A DNA stretch of 27,898 nucleotides from assembly GCA_965659595.1 (NCBI GenBank), contig CBFHWN010000026.1:1-27898 (forward strand), written 5' to 3'. The translations under genes were made by a program, and so were the position numbers. Source of the stretch: Casp-actino8 sp965659595. Its GTDB lineage: Bacteria; Actinomycetota; Acidimicrobiia; Acidimicrobiales; Ilumatobacteraceae. Below are positions 6,604 through 15,663 of the stretch, piece after piece; within the stretch, counting starts at the first letter, position 1; every line of letters starts with the position of its first letter. The notes under the pieces were generated by a model. The model was not told the DNA's origin and did not search any database. It worked only from the letters and a program-made list of their open reading frames with translations.

Positions 6604-7590
6604 TCAGATGAGGCCGAGGTCGCGGACGGCCTGGCGCTCTTCGGCCAGTTCGCCCGTGGAAGCGTCGATCTTGCCGCGGCTGTACTCGTCGATGTCGAGA
6701 CCCTGAACGATCGAGTACTTACCGTCGGCGCAGGTGCACGGGAAACTCGAGATGAGACCTTCGGGCACGCCATAACTGCCGTCGCTCGGAATCGCCATCG
6801 AAACCCAGTCCCCGGCCGATGTGCCGAGCGTCCAGTTACGCACATGGTCGATCGCTGCGTTGGCCGCCGACGCCGCCGACGACGCGCCACGAGCGTCGAT
6901 GATGGCTGCGCCACGCTTGGCCACCGTCGGGATGAACGTGCCGTCGACCCATGCATGGTCGTTCACGGCTCCGTAAGCGTTCTTGCCACCGACTTCGCAG
7001 TGGAAGAGATCGGGATACTGCGTCGTGGAGTGATTGCCCCAGATCGTCATCTTCTTCACGGCCGACACCGGCTGGTTCAACTTCTGAGCGATCTGTGTTA
7101 CGGCGCGATTGTGGTCGAGACGAGTCATCGCCGTGAAGCGGCCCGGATCGAGAGACTTGGCGTTCTGCTGTGCGATCAGCGCATTGGTGTTGGCCGGGTT
7201 GCCCACGACCAAGACCTTCACATCTCGCTTCGCGCTACGTCCCAACGCTTCACCCTGCGGCTTGAAAATGCCACCGTTCGCGTTGAGGAGATCGGCACGC
7301 TCCATACCGGCCTTACGCGGCATGGCACCCACCAGGAGAGCGACATCGGCATCACCGAACGCCACGTCGGCATCATCGGTCCCCACCACGTCGGCGAGCA
7401 ACGGGAACGCACAGTCGTCGAGCTCCATCTTCACACCCTCCAGCGCCTTGAGCGCCGGCGTGATCTCGAGCAACTGCAGGATCACGGGAGTGTCGGGGCC
7501 GAGCATGGCACCCGAAGCGATACGGAACAGGAGGCTGTAGCCGATCTGACCGGCAGCACCGGTCACGGCCACTTTCACAGGGGAAGTCAT
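6604..7590 (-). CDS. mdh: Malate dehydrogenase (NAD-dependent)
   Basis: Oxidises malate to oxaloacetate in the TCA cycle. The 328-residue protein is the long-loop MDH type with N-terminal NAD motif GAAGQIGYSLL (11-21), the substrate arginine in MPRKAGMERADLL (Arg92, Arg98), VVGNPANTNA, TRLDHNRA (Asp159 and Arg162) and the catalytic histidine in IWGNHSTTQYPD (His187). All expected catalytic residues are present. No Shine-Dalgarno precedes the ATG. TACGCT lies six bases upstream, so the message is probably leaderless. It is followed convergently by deoD; the acyltransferase gene lies upstream on the same strand with a 60-base gap that holds this promoter. Confidence 0.96.
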   Translation of the reverse strand: MTSPVKVAVTGAAGQIGYSLLFRIASGAMLGPDTPVILQLLEITPALKALEGVKMELDDCAFPLLADVVGTDDADVAFGDADVALLVGAMPRKAGMERADLLNANGGIFKPQGEALGRSAKRDVKVLVVGNPANTNALIAQQNAKSLDPGRFTAMTRLDHNRAVTQIAQKLNQPVSAVKKMTIWGNHSTTQYPDLFHCEVGGKNAYGAVNDHAWVDGTFIPTVAKRGAAIIDARGASSAASAANAAIDHVRNWTLGTSAGDWVSMAIPSDGSYGVPEGLISSFPCTCADGKYSIVQGLDIDEYSRGKIDASTGELAEERQAVRDLGLI

Positions 7591-7596
7591 GACGAC

Positions 7597-7602
7597 AGCG
7601 TA
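7597..7602 (-). promoter_or_regulatory. Leaderless promoter -10 of mdh
   Basis: TACGCT reads on the minus strand exactly six bases before the mdh ATG, preceded by CGGACC as at deoD. No ribosome-binding site is present. Confidence 0.6.
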
Positions 7603-7650
7603 GGTCCGCCACTCCCGATCGACGAAGTTCGGTCGGCCTTTCGCGCGCTC

Positions 7651-9621
7651 TCAGCCAGCGGCCAGTGCCTGCTCGATCTGATCGGCGTAGAAGGTGCGTC
7701 CATCGCGATCGAGATGGATCCCGTCCCCGGCGAAACACTTGCCCGAGCAGAGTTCGGACACCAGTTGCCAGTCGAGTACCACGACGTTCGGATAGCGCTC
7801 GGGAAGGTCTCGGATACGAAAGTTGTTGGGATCGATCCACTCGCGATTGCCCCGCCCGGTGAGCATGACGACACGGGGTACGTTCTGCAGGGCCGACATC
7901 ATGAGATCGAGAGTCTCGTTGCTCATCGGGCCATTGGTTCCGATATGCACCACGGCCACGTTCATGCGCACACCGAGATCGCGCAGCTGAACGAAGATCT
8001 CGGCGGCCAGCTTGCCCTGACGACTCTCCTCCGCATCGACCACGATTCCTCGTTCGGCCAATGCAGGTGCCGCGCCTTTCATGACCGAATCACCGAGTGC
8101 GAACACTTCGTACAGTGGCGGAGGAATCGTGGTGGTCGTTGTGGAAGTGGTCGTCGTGGTCTCGGTAGCGACCGACGTCTCCGAGGCGGGCGCCGTCGTG
8201 GTCGGCGCAGTTGAGGTGCTGGAAGCAACCGCAGTGACTTGGTCGAGAACGTCGATCACGACACCATCAGCCTCGTCGAGAGTGGCCTGCACCAAATTGG
8301 GCTTCAGTTCGGCCGAAGCCAGACTCACCACCGAGAAAGCCGGTACGGCCACGATGGTGGCCGACAGCAGGCCGAATGCGCCGCGACGGCGCAATGCCCC
8401 AGGACCCCCGCGCAACAACGACCTCATCGACTCCCGAAAACGGCGTTCGCGAACGGGAAGTTCGACGTAGCGATATGAGACCTCAGTGATCGCGATCGTG
8501 ACGATCATGGCTCCGACGAACTCGTGGATCTTCAGCGCAACACCCGCTTCGTGACGCAACGCTTGGAACACCGGCCAGTGAAAGAGGTAGAGACCGTAGG
8601 ACCGTTCACCGACCACGCGCAGAATCGGATTGCCCAGAACTCGTCCAGTGAAGGCTCTCTGGTGGGCGACGGCGGCGATCAGAAGAAGGGTGAACAGTCC
8701 GATGAGGAAGAGCCCGCCTCGAAACAGCAGAGGGTCAGCGTGCAAACCCTCCTCACCTTTCAACTTCAGGATCTTGGTGTTCCAAGCCAAGAACGCCAAG
8801 CCCAGCAGGCCCACCAACGCCAGCGGATCGAGCAACGGACCCTTTTGACGCATCGGACCACGCATGAGAGCGAATGGTCGCCAGACCAGCGCCAATGCGG
8901 CGCCGAGCAGCAAACCCGTCGCGCGAGTGGGCGTCGAGAGATACAACAGATCGACTTTGCTGATGCAACGTTCACCGACCGTCCAGTACGAACCTGGTGT
9001 CTCCACACACGTCGCGACCGGACCGGTGGGCATGAGCAACGCAACAGCCACAGCAATGGTGAAAGCGATGCCGGTGAACCACATCGCGACACGAGGAAGC
9101 CGATGTCGACCAGCCCGCAGAACGATCAGCATCACGACCGGCCAAACAACGTAGAACTGTTCTTCGACCGCGAGCGACCAGAGATGCCGAAGCGGCGCGA
9201 AGTCGTTGATCGCCGTGTAGCCCGCACCGATCCAGACCTGGAACCAGTTCGACCCGTAGAGAGCGCCGGCCACTACGTCGCCGCGCAACGTGCCGAGGGC
9301 ATCACGTTCGAAGAACGCGGACCATACGACGAGCAGACCCATCATGACGAAGAGAGCCGGGAGGAGGCGGCGGGCTCGTCGTCCCCAGAATGCTCTGAGA
9401 TCGACAGTGTCGTCACGTTCGTGTTCGGCGACAAGGAGGAGCGTGATCAGATAACCACTGATCACAAAGAAGACTTCGACACCGAGGAAACCACCTGGCA
9501 ACCACGACGGATTGGCGTGATACACGATCACGGCGAGCACGGCGAGAGCTCGCAGTCCGTCGAGGCCCGGAAGATACGGGACTCGGCTGATCTGTCGGGT
9601 GCGTGATCCAGTCGACGGCAT
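7651..9621 (-). CDS. Membrane O-acyltransferase (acyltransferase 3, OafA/YrhL type) with C-terminal SGNH domain
   Basis: The 656-residue protein has the two-part plan of O-antigen/peptidoglycan acetylases. Residues about 15-395 form the multi-helix acyltransferase-3 domain, with LPGLDGLRALAVLAVIVYH (His35, the putative catalytic residue), FFVISGYLITLLL, RAFWGRRARRLLPA and HLWSLAVEEQFYVVWP. One more helix (about 416-433) leads to a Thr/Ser-rich linker (466-499). The SGNH hydrolase-like domain follows: GDSV with Ser512, GTN at 561-563 and DGIH with Asp633/His636, so its catalytic residues are intact. It probably moves acyl groups across the membrane onto a cell-surface glycan; the acceptor is unknown. 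It lies 44 bases downstream of metF on the same strand. The start at 9621 has no clear ribosome-binding site. Confidence 0.92.
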   Translation of the reverse strand: MPSTGSRTRQISRVPYLPGLDGLRALAVLAVIVYHANPSWLPGGFLGVEVFFVISGYLITLLLVAEHERDDTVDLRAFWGRRARRLLPALFVMMGLLVVWSAFFERDALGTLRGDVVAGALYGSNWFQVWIGAGYTAINDFAPLRHLWSLAVEEQFYVVWPVVMLIVLRAGRHRLPRVAMWFTGIAFTIAVAVALLMPTGPVATCVETPGSYWTVGERCISKVDLLYLSTPTRATGLLLGAALALVWRPFALMRGPMRQKGPLLDPLALVGLLGLAFLAWNTKILKLKGEEGLHADPLLFRGGLFLIGLFTLLLIAAVAHQRAFTGRVLGNPILRVVGERSYGLYLFHWPVFQALRHEAGVALKIHEFVGAMIVTIAITEVSYRYVELPVRERRFRESMRSLLRGGPGALRRRGAFGLLSATIVAVPAFSVVSLASAELKPNLVQATLDEADGVVIDVLDQVTAVASSTSTAPTTTAPASETSVATETTTTTSTTTTTIPPPLYEVFALGDSVMKGAAPALAERGIVVDAEESRQGKLAAEIFVQLRDLGVRMNVAVVHIGTNGPMSNETLDLMMSALQNVPRVVMLTGRGNREWIDPNNFRIRDLPERYPNVVVLDWQLVSELCSGKCFAGDGIHLDRDGRTFYADQIEQALAAG

Positions 9622-9665
9622 GAGTGCGTTCAGTCTGCCGGTTCGGAGCCGGTGATCGGTGGCGG

Positions 9666-10526
9666 TCAGCCAGCGACCGGTAAACCGAGATTGGCGTAGA
9701 TCTCCCGGGTGGCTGAACTTCGGTTGAGTGTGTAGAAGTGCAAACCGGGGACACCGTTGGCGAGGAGTTCACCGCACAGTTCGGTCGCTGCTTCCACGCC
9801 CACTCGTCGCACGTCGTCGGCCGACTCGACCCGATCGAGTCGCTCCGCGAGCCAGTTCGGAAACGCCGCGCCCGACATCTCAGCCATACGAGCGATCTGC
9901 GACTTGTTGGTGACCGGCATGATGCCGGGGATCACGGGTTTGTGGACGCCGAGTTCGCTCAGTTCGTCGATCATTCGCAGATACACGTCGGCTTCGAAGA
10001 AGAACTGAGTGACAGCGAAGTCGGCCCGTCGCAACTTGTCGGCCAGGTGACGACGATCGGACTCGCGATCGGGTGACCGAGGATGCACCTCGGGATGGGC
10101 GGCCACGCCCACCGCGAAACGACCCGACGCCAAGACGTCGTCGAGAAGTTCGCTCGCGTAGGTGTAGTCGCTCGGCGACGACGATCCATCGGCCGACGCG
10201 TCTCCACCGAGAGCGAGGATGTTCTCGACGTCGCCTTCGGCATAGGAGTCGAGAATCTCGGAGATCTCGCCCTTGGTGTGGCCCTGGCACGTGAGGTGAG
10301 CCATGGGGTTGATGCGCGTCTCCTTGCGGATCCACTGCACCAATTCCTGAGTGCGCTGTCGGGTGCTACCACCAGCGCCGTAGGTGATGCTCACGAAACT
10401 CGGTTCGAGAGCTTCGAGTTCGGCGATCGTGCGACCGAGTGAGAGTTGCGCAGTGTCGGTCTTGGGTGGGAAGAACTCGAACGAAAACGTGCGGCCGGCA
10501 GCGATGAGATCGGAGATTCGGGCCAC
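9666..10526 (-). CDS. metF: Methylenetetrahydrofolate reductase
   Basis: Reduces 5,10-methylene-THF to 5-methyl-THF for methionine synthesis, using FAD. The 286-residue length is that of the single-domain bacterial enzyme. Key features: FSFEFFPPKTD with the catalytic Glu17, PSFVSITYGAGGSTR, HLTCQGHTKGEI, ENILALGGDA, and QFFFEADVY with the substrate-binding Gln/Phe. In the usual ALRGD motif the arginine is replaced by glycine (ALGGD at 105-109), followed by a Ser-rich insertion. In E. coli this Arg contacts FAD, so the change is notable. GTG at 10526 is the likely start, with TAGAAT six bases upstream and no Shine-Dalgarno. purH ends 16 bases upstream, so this hexamer gives metF its own promoter. 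Confidence 0.93.
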   Translation of the reverse strand: MARISDLIAAGRTFSFEFFPPKTDTAQLSLGRTIAELEALEPSFVSITYGAGGSTRQRTQELVQWIRKETRINPMAHLTCQGHTKGEISEILDSYAEGDVENILALGGDASADGSSSPSDYTYASELLDDVLASGRFAVGVAAHPEVHPRSPDRESDRRHLADKLRRADFAVTQFFFEADVYLRMIDELSELGVHKPVIPGIMPVTNKSQIARMAEMSGAAFPNWLAERLDRVESADDVRRVGVEAATELCGELLANGVPGLHFYTLNRSSATREIYANLGLPVAG

Positions 10527-10532
10527 GGTCGA

Positions 10533-10538
10533 ATTCTA
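10533..10538 (-). promoter_or_regulatory. Leaderless promoter -10 of metF
   Basis: TAGAAT, close to the ideal -10 sequence, lies exactly six bases before the metF GTG and four bases after the purH stop. This is the strongest hexamer of the leaderless set. Confidence 0.65.
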
Positions 10539-10542
10539 GGGA

Positions 10543-12054
10543 TCAGTGGCGGAAGTGCCGCTCACCGGTGAAGACCATGGCGATGCCGTGTTCGTCGGCC
10601 GCCGCGATCACTTCGTCGTCGCGAACACTCCCACCCGGTTGCACGACGGCTGTGACTCCAGCCGCAGCCGCGGCATCGAGTCCGTCGCGGAAGGGGAAGA
10701 ACGCGTCGCTGGCCGCGACGCCACCAACGGCACGGCCAGCCGACCGTTCGGCCGCGATACGCGCTGAGTCGAGCCGATTCTGTTGGCCGGCGCCGATACC
10801 GAACGCCTGGCGGTCGTTCACGTACACGATGGCGTTGGAACTCACCGCGGCGCACACTTGCCAGGCGAACTCGATGTCGAGCCACTGCTGTTCAGTGGGT
10901 TGCACCTTGGTGACCACGTTCCACGTCGAGCGGTCGAGAGTCACCTGATCGGCGGTCTGGACGAGGAGACCACCGTCGATCGGGCGAATATCGCGCTCGG
11001 GAAACGAGGGTCGAGGCGCCGAGAGCACCCGCAAGTTCTTTTTCGCCGTCAGAACGGCGAGGGCCTCGGGTTCGAATGCCGGAGCCACGACGACTTCGGT
11101 GAACACCTCGGCGAGAGATGTCGCGAGTTCGAGAGTGACCGTCGCGTTGAGCGCAACGATTCCACCAAAGGCGCTCACCGGGTCACAGGCGTTGGCTCGG
11201 CGATAGGCCTCGGCGAGCGCATCCGCCGAGTCGCTCGCGACGACCGACGCCACACCGCACGGGTTGGCGTGCTTCACGATGACGCACGACGGATCGGCGA
11301 ACGAATTCACCAGTCGCCATGCAGCCTCGGTGTCGTACACGTTGAGGTAGCTCATTTCCTTGCCGCCATGTTGCACGGTGAAGTCCCACCAACTCGTGGC
11401 TCCGACGAAGCGGTACCGCGCGCCCGCCTGGTGGGGATTCTCGCCATAACGAAGCGTCTCCGCCTTCGTTGCGTCGAGCACGAGTCGGACGGGAAGAGTG
11501 TCGGACGATTCGGTGAGCCACTCGACGATGTCGGTGTCGTAGTCGCGTGTCACAGCGAAGGCGATCGACGCCAGTTCGCGACGGAACTCGGCCGAGAGTG
11601 CACCGTCGGTGCGAATCGCGTCGGCGACGCGCTGGTAGTCGCCAGGACGTACAACCACGCCCACATGCGCGTGGTTCTTGGCCGCACCACGAACCATCGT
11701 GGGGCCACCCACGTCGATCAGTTCGACCGATGGATTGGAAGCGAAGGGGTAGAGGTTCACGACTACGAGCGAGATGGGTTCGATACCGAGCCGTTCGAGA
11801 TCGGCCACGTGTTCGGGATCGGCAAGATCGGCGAGGATTCCGGCGTGAATCACCGGATGCAGCGTGACGACGCGATGGCCGAGGATCGCTCCGGATCCGG
11901 TGAGGTCGGCCACGTCGGTCACCGGAAGGCCGGCGTCTCGCAGAGCACCCGCGGTGCCGCCACTCGACAAAAGACGCCATCCGCAGTCGACCAGTGTGCG
12001 AGCCAGTTCAGCAACGCCTGTCTTGTCGAAGACACTGATCAGGGCGGTGGGCAC
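10543..12054 (-). CDS. purH: Bifunctional AICAR transformylase / IMP cyclohydrolase PurH
   Basis: Catalyses the last two steps of de novo IMP synthesis. The 503-residue protein has the N-terminal cyclohydrolase (MGS-like) domain, with SVFDKTG, SSGGTAGAL, VVVNLYPF (Tyr102), IDVGGPTMVRGAAKNH (Asp114, Lys126), and the C-terminal transformylase domain with the catalytic Lys261-His262 pair in KHANPCG. A substitution stands out: the usual RVKTLHP motif reads RVVTLHP, placing Val63 where the cyclohydrolase lysine (Lys66 in human ATIC) is expected. The following lysine common in bacteria is also Val. The transformylase half looks intact. The GTG at 12054 has no Shine-Dalgarno; TAAAGT lies six bases before it. 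metF follows 16 bases downstream. Confidence 0.95.
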   Translation of the reverse strand: MPTALISVFDKTGVAELARTLVDCGWRLLSSGGTAGALRDAGLPVTDVADLTGSGAILGHRVVTLHPVIHAGILADLADPEHVADLERLGIEPISLVVVNLYPFASNPSVELIDVGGPTMVRGAAKNHAHVGVVVRPGDYQRVADAIRTDGALSAEFRRELASIAFAVTRDYDTDIVEWLTESSDTLPVRLVLDATKAETLRYGENPHQAGARYRFVGATSWWDFTVQHGGKEMSYLNVYDTEAAWRLVNSFADPSCVIVKHANPCGVASVVASDSADALAEAYRRANACDPVSAFGGIVALNATVTLELATSLAEVFTEVVVAPAFEPEALAVLTAKKNLRVLSAPRPSFPERDIRPIDGGLLVQTADQVTLDRSTWNVVTKVQPTEQQWLDIEFAWQVCAAVSSNAIVYVNDRQAFGIGAGQQNRLDSARIAAERSAGRAVGGVAASDAFFPFRDGLDAAAAAGVTAVVQPGGSVRDDEVIAAADEHGIAMVFTGERHFRH

Positions 12055-12060
12055 GATGTC

Positions 12061-12066
12061 ACTTTA
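12061..12066 (-). promoter_or_regulatory. Leaderless promoter -10 of purH
   Basis: TAAAGT lies exactly six bases before the purH GTG start with no ribosome-binding site between, as in tatA, deoD, mdh, metF and the 21532 gene. Confidence 0.6.
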
Positions 12067-12164
12067 TTCAGAGCGAACCTTGACACCACCTGGATCAGCC
12101 GGTCTGGTGAGAGGGCTACCGTAAGTGGCATCGATGCCGAATCAGTCGGCACGAAGGAGGGGTA

Positions 12165-12662
12165 ATGGATTTCAAATCGTTCAAACCGTCGACATGGCTC
12201 ATGACCGTCGGCGCTCTCGTCATGGTCATCTCGGGACTCTTCATCGACTGGGCCAAGATCGAAATGTTCGGATTCTCCGACACCGCCGGTAACGCCTTCG
12301 ATTGGACGCGCGGTTGGATCGCTTGGATCCTCGTGAGCGCCGTCGGTGGTACGGCGCTCGCCACGGCCGCCGGCAAGTCGGTCGGTCGATCGAATCTCCC
12401 ACTCGTTCAAACGGCGCTGTCGGCAGTGGCACTTCTGCTCATGGTGCTGCTCATGATCACCGGACCCGACAAGGACGGGGTCGACCTCGATCGGGCTCTC
12501 GGTCTGTGGCTGTCGTTCCTGGCGACCATCGCCGTATTCGCCGGTTCGGTGATGAACCTCACCGAGTCGGGTGGAAACTTGAAGGATTTCACCGACGTCA
12601 ACAAGTTGAAGGACTCGTTCGGCTCCGGTGGCTCGACACCTCCCCCGCCCCCGGGTGCCTGA
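12165..12662 (+). CDS. Four-helix integral membrane protein of unknown function
   Basis: The 165-residue protein is not recognised. It has four hydrophobic segments (about 11-28, 50-68, 81-99 and 112-130), short loops with acidic residues, and a hydrophilic C-terminus ending in a Gly/Ser/Pro tail with six prolines in a row. The N-terminal MDFKSFKPSTW suggests a cytoplasmic start. AAGGAGG lies four bases before the ATG, so unlike its neighbours this gene is translated from a leadered message. It diverges from purH (110 bases between starts) and converges with sucD across a long hairpin. A membrane scaffold or stress role is conceivable but not supported by any motif. Confidence 0.8.
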   Translation: MDFKSFKPSTWLMTVGALVMVISGLFIDWAKIEMFGFSDTAGNAFDWTRGWIAWILVSAVGGTALATAAGKSVGRSNLPLVQTALSAVALLLMVLLMITGPDKDGVDLDRALGLWLSFLATIAVFAGSVMNLTESGGNLKDFTDVNKLKDSFGSGGSTPPPPPGA

Positions 12663-12673
12663 TTCCCTGAGGT

Positions 12674-12738
12674 TCTTTGGTGTTCTGGGTGAAATAAACG
12701 CTGGATTCCGGCGAATTACTCACCCAGAACACCAAGGA
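12674..12738. terminator. Long hairpin between convergent membrane-protein gene and sucD
   Basis: Arms at 12677-12692 and 12720-12735 (TTGGTGTTCTGGGTGA and its complement) pair perfectly over 16 bases and extend to 19 with one wobble. The 27-base loop contains a second small stem (CGCTGG / CCGGCG). It starts one base after the sucD stop and 11 bases after the other gene's stop, so it can terminate both directions. No T-run follows. Confidence 0.75.
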
Positions 12739-12739
12739 T

Positions 12740-13639
<900 letters not shown>

Positions 13640-13643
13640 GACG

Positions 13644-14795
13644 TCACTTTCCCTTCGCGATCGCAACTGCAGCCTCGGCCGCTTCGAGCATGGTGGGCTT
13701 CGACACGAGCTTCGACTCGGGAATACCCGCGTTCTTCAGAATGGAACGACCCTCTTCGGCGTTGGTGCCGTCGAGACGGATCACGATCGGCGCCCGCAGG
13801 TCGACTCGACCCAGGGCTTCGACGATTCCCTTCGCCACTTCTTCACCGCGAGTGATGCCGCCGAAGATGTTGATGAAGATCGACTTCACGTCCTTGTCGA
13901 AGTTGATGACTTCGAGGGCTGCCGCCATCACGTCGGCGTTGGCACCACCGCCGATGTCGAGGAAGTTGGCCGCCTGGCCACCCACCTGATTGACCACGTC
14001 GAGTGTGCTCATGGCCAGACCGGCGCCGTTGGCGATGATGCCGACCGAACCTTCGAGGCCGATGTACTGAAGGTCGTGGGTACGGGCGAGTTGTTCGCGC
14101 TCGTCGAGTTCTTCGGTCGCCCGGTACTCCTCCCATTCGGGATGGCGGAACGACGCGTTGTTGTCGAGACTCACCTTGGCATCGAGGGCGTGCACTTCGC
14201 CGGTCGGCTTCAGAATGAGTGGGTTGATCTCAGCGAGGTCGCAGTCGCCCTCGGTGAAGCAGCGATACAACTGCACGAGAATGGCGGCGACACCGTCGAC
14301 GGCCTTGGCCGGAATCTTGGCGTCGACCGCAGCCTGACGAGCAGTGGCTTCACTGATGCCGTCGACCGGATCGATGTGCAACTTCACGATCGCATCGGGG
14401 TCCTTGGCTGCGACCTCTTCGATGTCGACGCCGCCTTGTGCCGACAACATGAGCAAATGCTTCTTCGCAGCACGATCGAGGGAGTACGAGGCGTAGTACT
14501 CCTCGTCGATGTCACTCGCGTGTTCGACCCAGAGGCGCTTCACGAGATGGCCCTTGATGTCCATACCGAGAATGTTCCCGGCGTGCAGGCGGACTTCGTC
14601 GACGTTGTTGGCGAGTTTGATGCCACCCGCCTTGCCACGGCCGCCCACCTGAACTTGGGCCTTCACCACCACCGGGAAACCGGAGGCCTCAGCCACCCGG
14701 ACAGCGTCGTCGACAGTGTCGGCGACCCCACCCGGACTCACCGGGATGTCGAAGCGGGCGAAGTACTGCTTGCCCTGGTACTCGAACAGATCCAT
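13644..14795 (-). CDS. sucC: Succinyl-CoA synthetase beta subunit
   Basis: The 383-residue nucleotide-binding subunit of succinyl-CoA synthetase. It starts MDLFEYQGKQYFARF and carries the ATP-grasp features VVKAQVQVGGRGKAGGIKLA, AEINPLILKPTGEVHALDAKVSLDNNA (metal-binding Asn/Asp) and the C-terminal ligase fold with NGAGLAMSTLDVV, FLDIGGGA and FINIFGGITRGEEVAKGI. Length is typical. AAGGGG lies ten bases before the ATG, and TAGGGT at 14841-14846 could be the -10 element. It is the first gene of a two-gene sucCD operon. Confidence 0.96.
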   Translation of the reverse strand: MDLFEYQGKQYFARFDIPVSPGGVADTVDDAVRVAEASGFPVVVKAQVQVGGRGKAGGIKLANNVDEVRLHAGNILGMDIKGHLVKRLWVEHASDIDEEYYASYSLDRAAKKHLLMLSAQGGVDIEEVAAKDPDAIVKLHIDPVDGISEATARQAAVDAKIPAKAVDGVAAILVQLYRCFTEGDCDLAEINPLILKPTGEVHALDAKVSLDNNASFRHPEWEEYRATEELDEREQLARTHDLQYIGLEGSVGIIANGAGLAMSTLDVVNQVGGQAANFLDIGGGANADVMAAALEVINFDKDVKSIFINIFGGITRGEEVAKGIVEALGRVDLRAPIVIRLDGTNAEEGRSILKNAGIPESKLVSKPTMLEAAEAAVAIAKGK

Positions 14796-14840
14796 GTCGT
14801 GGAATCCCCTTTCGGATGGGATGGCGGTTCCGAGTGGGAA

Positions 14841-14846
14841 ACCCTA
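14841..14846 (-). promoter_or_regulatory. Possible -10 element of sucCD
   Basis: TAGGGT reads on the minus strand 45 bases before the sucC ATG. The same hexamer precedes the gene at 21532 and the ABC ATPase gene. It leaves a leader of about 38 bases with AAGGGG. Confidence 0.35.
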
Positions 14847-14901
14847 GGTCGTGAGCCCGAAACGCACCTAGTTGGCGTTCAGGGTTGGCACACCCCCGAC
14901 G

Positions 14902-14947
14902 CGAGTGAGTCCCGCACCACAACCGCCACGGGTGCAGGACTCACTCG
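14902..14947. terminator. Hairpin downstream of the His/Asp-rich protein gene
   Basis: Arms at 14902-14918 and 14931-14947 (CGAGTGAGTCCCGCACC and its complement with one mismatch) pair over 17 bases around a 12-base loop. It lies 51 bases after the stop of the minus-strand gene at 14998-15645 and upstream of the sucC promoter. It probably insulates sucCD from upstream transcription. No T-run follows. Confidence 0.7.
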
Positions 14948-14997
14948 GGTGACACAGGGTCACATCTGGTGCGAAAGAACCTTCGTTCCTTCGACGA

Positions 14998-15645
14998 TCA
15001 GCGGAAGCGCAGGATCACACCGGCGACTTCCGAACCTCGCTCGGACGCGATCTCGACGATCGAGTTGACGGCCACCGGCAACTCGGTGCGACGGCCGTCG
15101 ACCGTCTCGGCGGCGGGCTGGTCGACCGATGCGGTCGGCACGGCCGATGCCGGGAGCTGAGCCTTGGCCGACTCGACCGGCGTGACCGGAGCGGCCGGGA
15201 TCACGGGAACGACCTCGGTGGTGCGACCGTCGTCATTGCGGGGCTCATCGACCTGTGGCTCATCGGCAACCGGCACATCGACCTGTGGCTCATCAACAAC
15301 GGGATCGTCGTTACGGGGCTCATCGACAACCGGCTCATCGCGACGGTCGTCGTCTCCGTGGTCATCACCGTGGTCATCACCGTGGTCATCACCGTGGTCA
15401 TCACCGTGGTCGCCGTGGCCGTAACCGTGGCCGTTGCCGTGGCTCTCGTGTCCTTTGCCGGTCTTGCCGTCTTCGTCGTGGCCACGAACGGCCTCGGGAT
15501 TCGGATGACCGTGCTCGGCGTGGGCTGCGCCACTGCGGCCCGGGCCGTCGGAAGCGGAGGCACCGGAGACTCCGGCGCCGAGAACGATGGCGGTAGCGGT
15601 CACGAGTGAGAGGGCCAGGCGGGCGGGGCGGCGGGTGATCTTCAT
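14998..15645 (-). CDS. Secreted His/Asp-rich repeat protein of unknown function
   Basis: The 215-residue protein begins with a signal peptide (MKITRRPARL, a hydrophobic core, then GASAS with likely cleavage after ASA near 31). Residues 41-98 hold about 13 histidines, ending in four copies of the tetrapeptide HGDD. Residues 102-140 repeat DEP-containing units (DEPVV, DEPRNDD, DEPQVD). The rest is Pro/Ala-rich and ends in a hydrophobic segment, EVAGVILRFR. It is unrecognised. The His/Asp cluster could bind divalent metal ions and the low-complexity parts suggest an extended surface or wall protein; both are inferences. AAGGA lies before the ATG and a hairpin (15664-15683) lies in the leader. 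It diverges from the gene at 15809. Confidence 0.8.
   Translation of the reverse strand: MKITRRPARLALSLVTATAIVLGAGVSGASASDGPGRSGAAHAEHGHPNPEAVRGHDEDGKTGKGHESHGNGHGYGHGDHGDDHGDDHGDDHGDDHGDDDRRDEPVVDEPRNDDPVVDEPQVDVPVADEPQVDEPRNDDGRTTEVVPVIPAAPVTPVESAKAQLPASAVPTASVDQPAAETVDGRRTELPVAVNSIVEIASERGSEVAGVILRFR
15361..15408. repeat. Four exact tandem copies of a 12-base coding repeat
   Basis: GTCATCACCGTG is repeated four times without change. It encodes the HGDD repeats of the secreted protein. Identity at the DNA level means recent slippage or amplification, so copy number may vary between strains. Confidence 0.9.
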
Positions 15646-15663
15646 GGTGTGTCCTTTCGTCGG

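Noticed and set aside
6844..8214. Long plus-strand open frame (456 codons) across mdh and the acyltransferase gene
   Set aside because: It is antisense to two genes with full catalytic motifs, spans their intergenic region, and its translation is His/Arg-rich low-complexity typical of high-GC shadow frames.
10783..12165. Plus-strand open frame (460 codons) opposite purH
   Set aside because: Entirely antisense to purH, no ribosome-binding site or recognisable motif; a codon-bias shadow.
15361..15408. Array of identical 12-base repeats considered as CRISPR-like
   Set aside because: Units are contiguous with no spacers and encode an in-frame peptide repeat; no cas genes.
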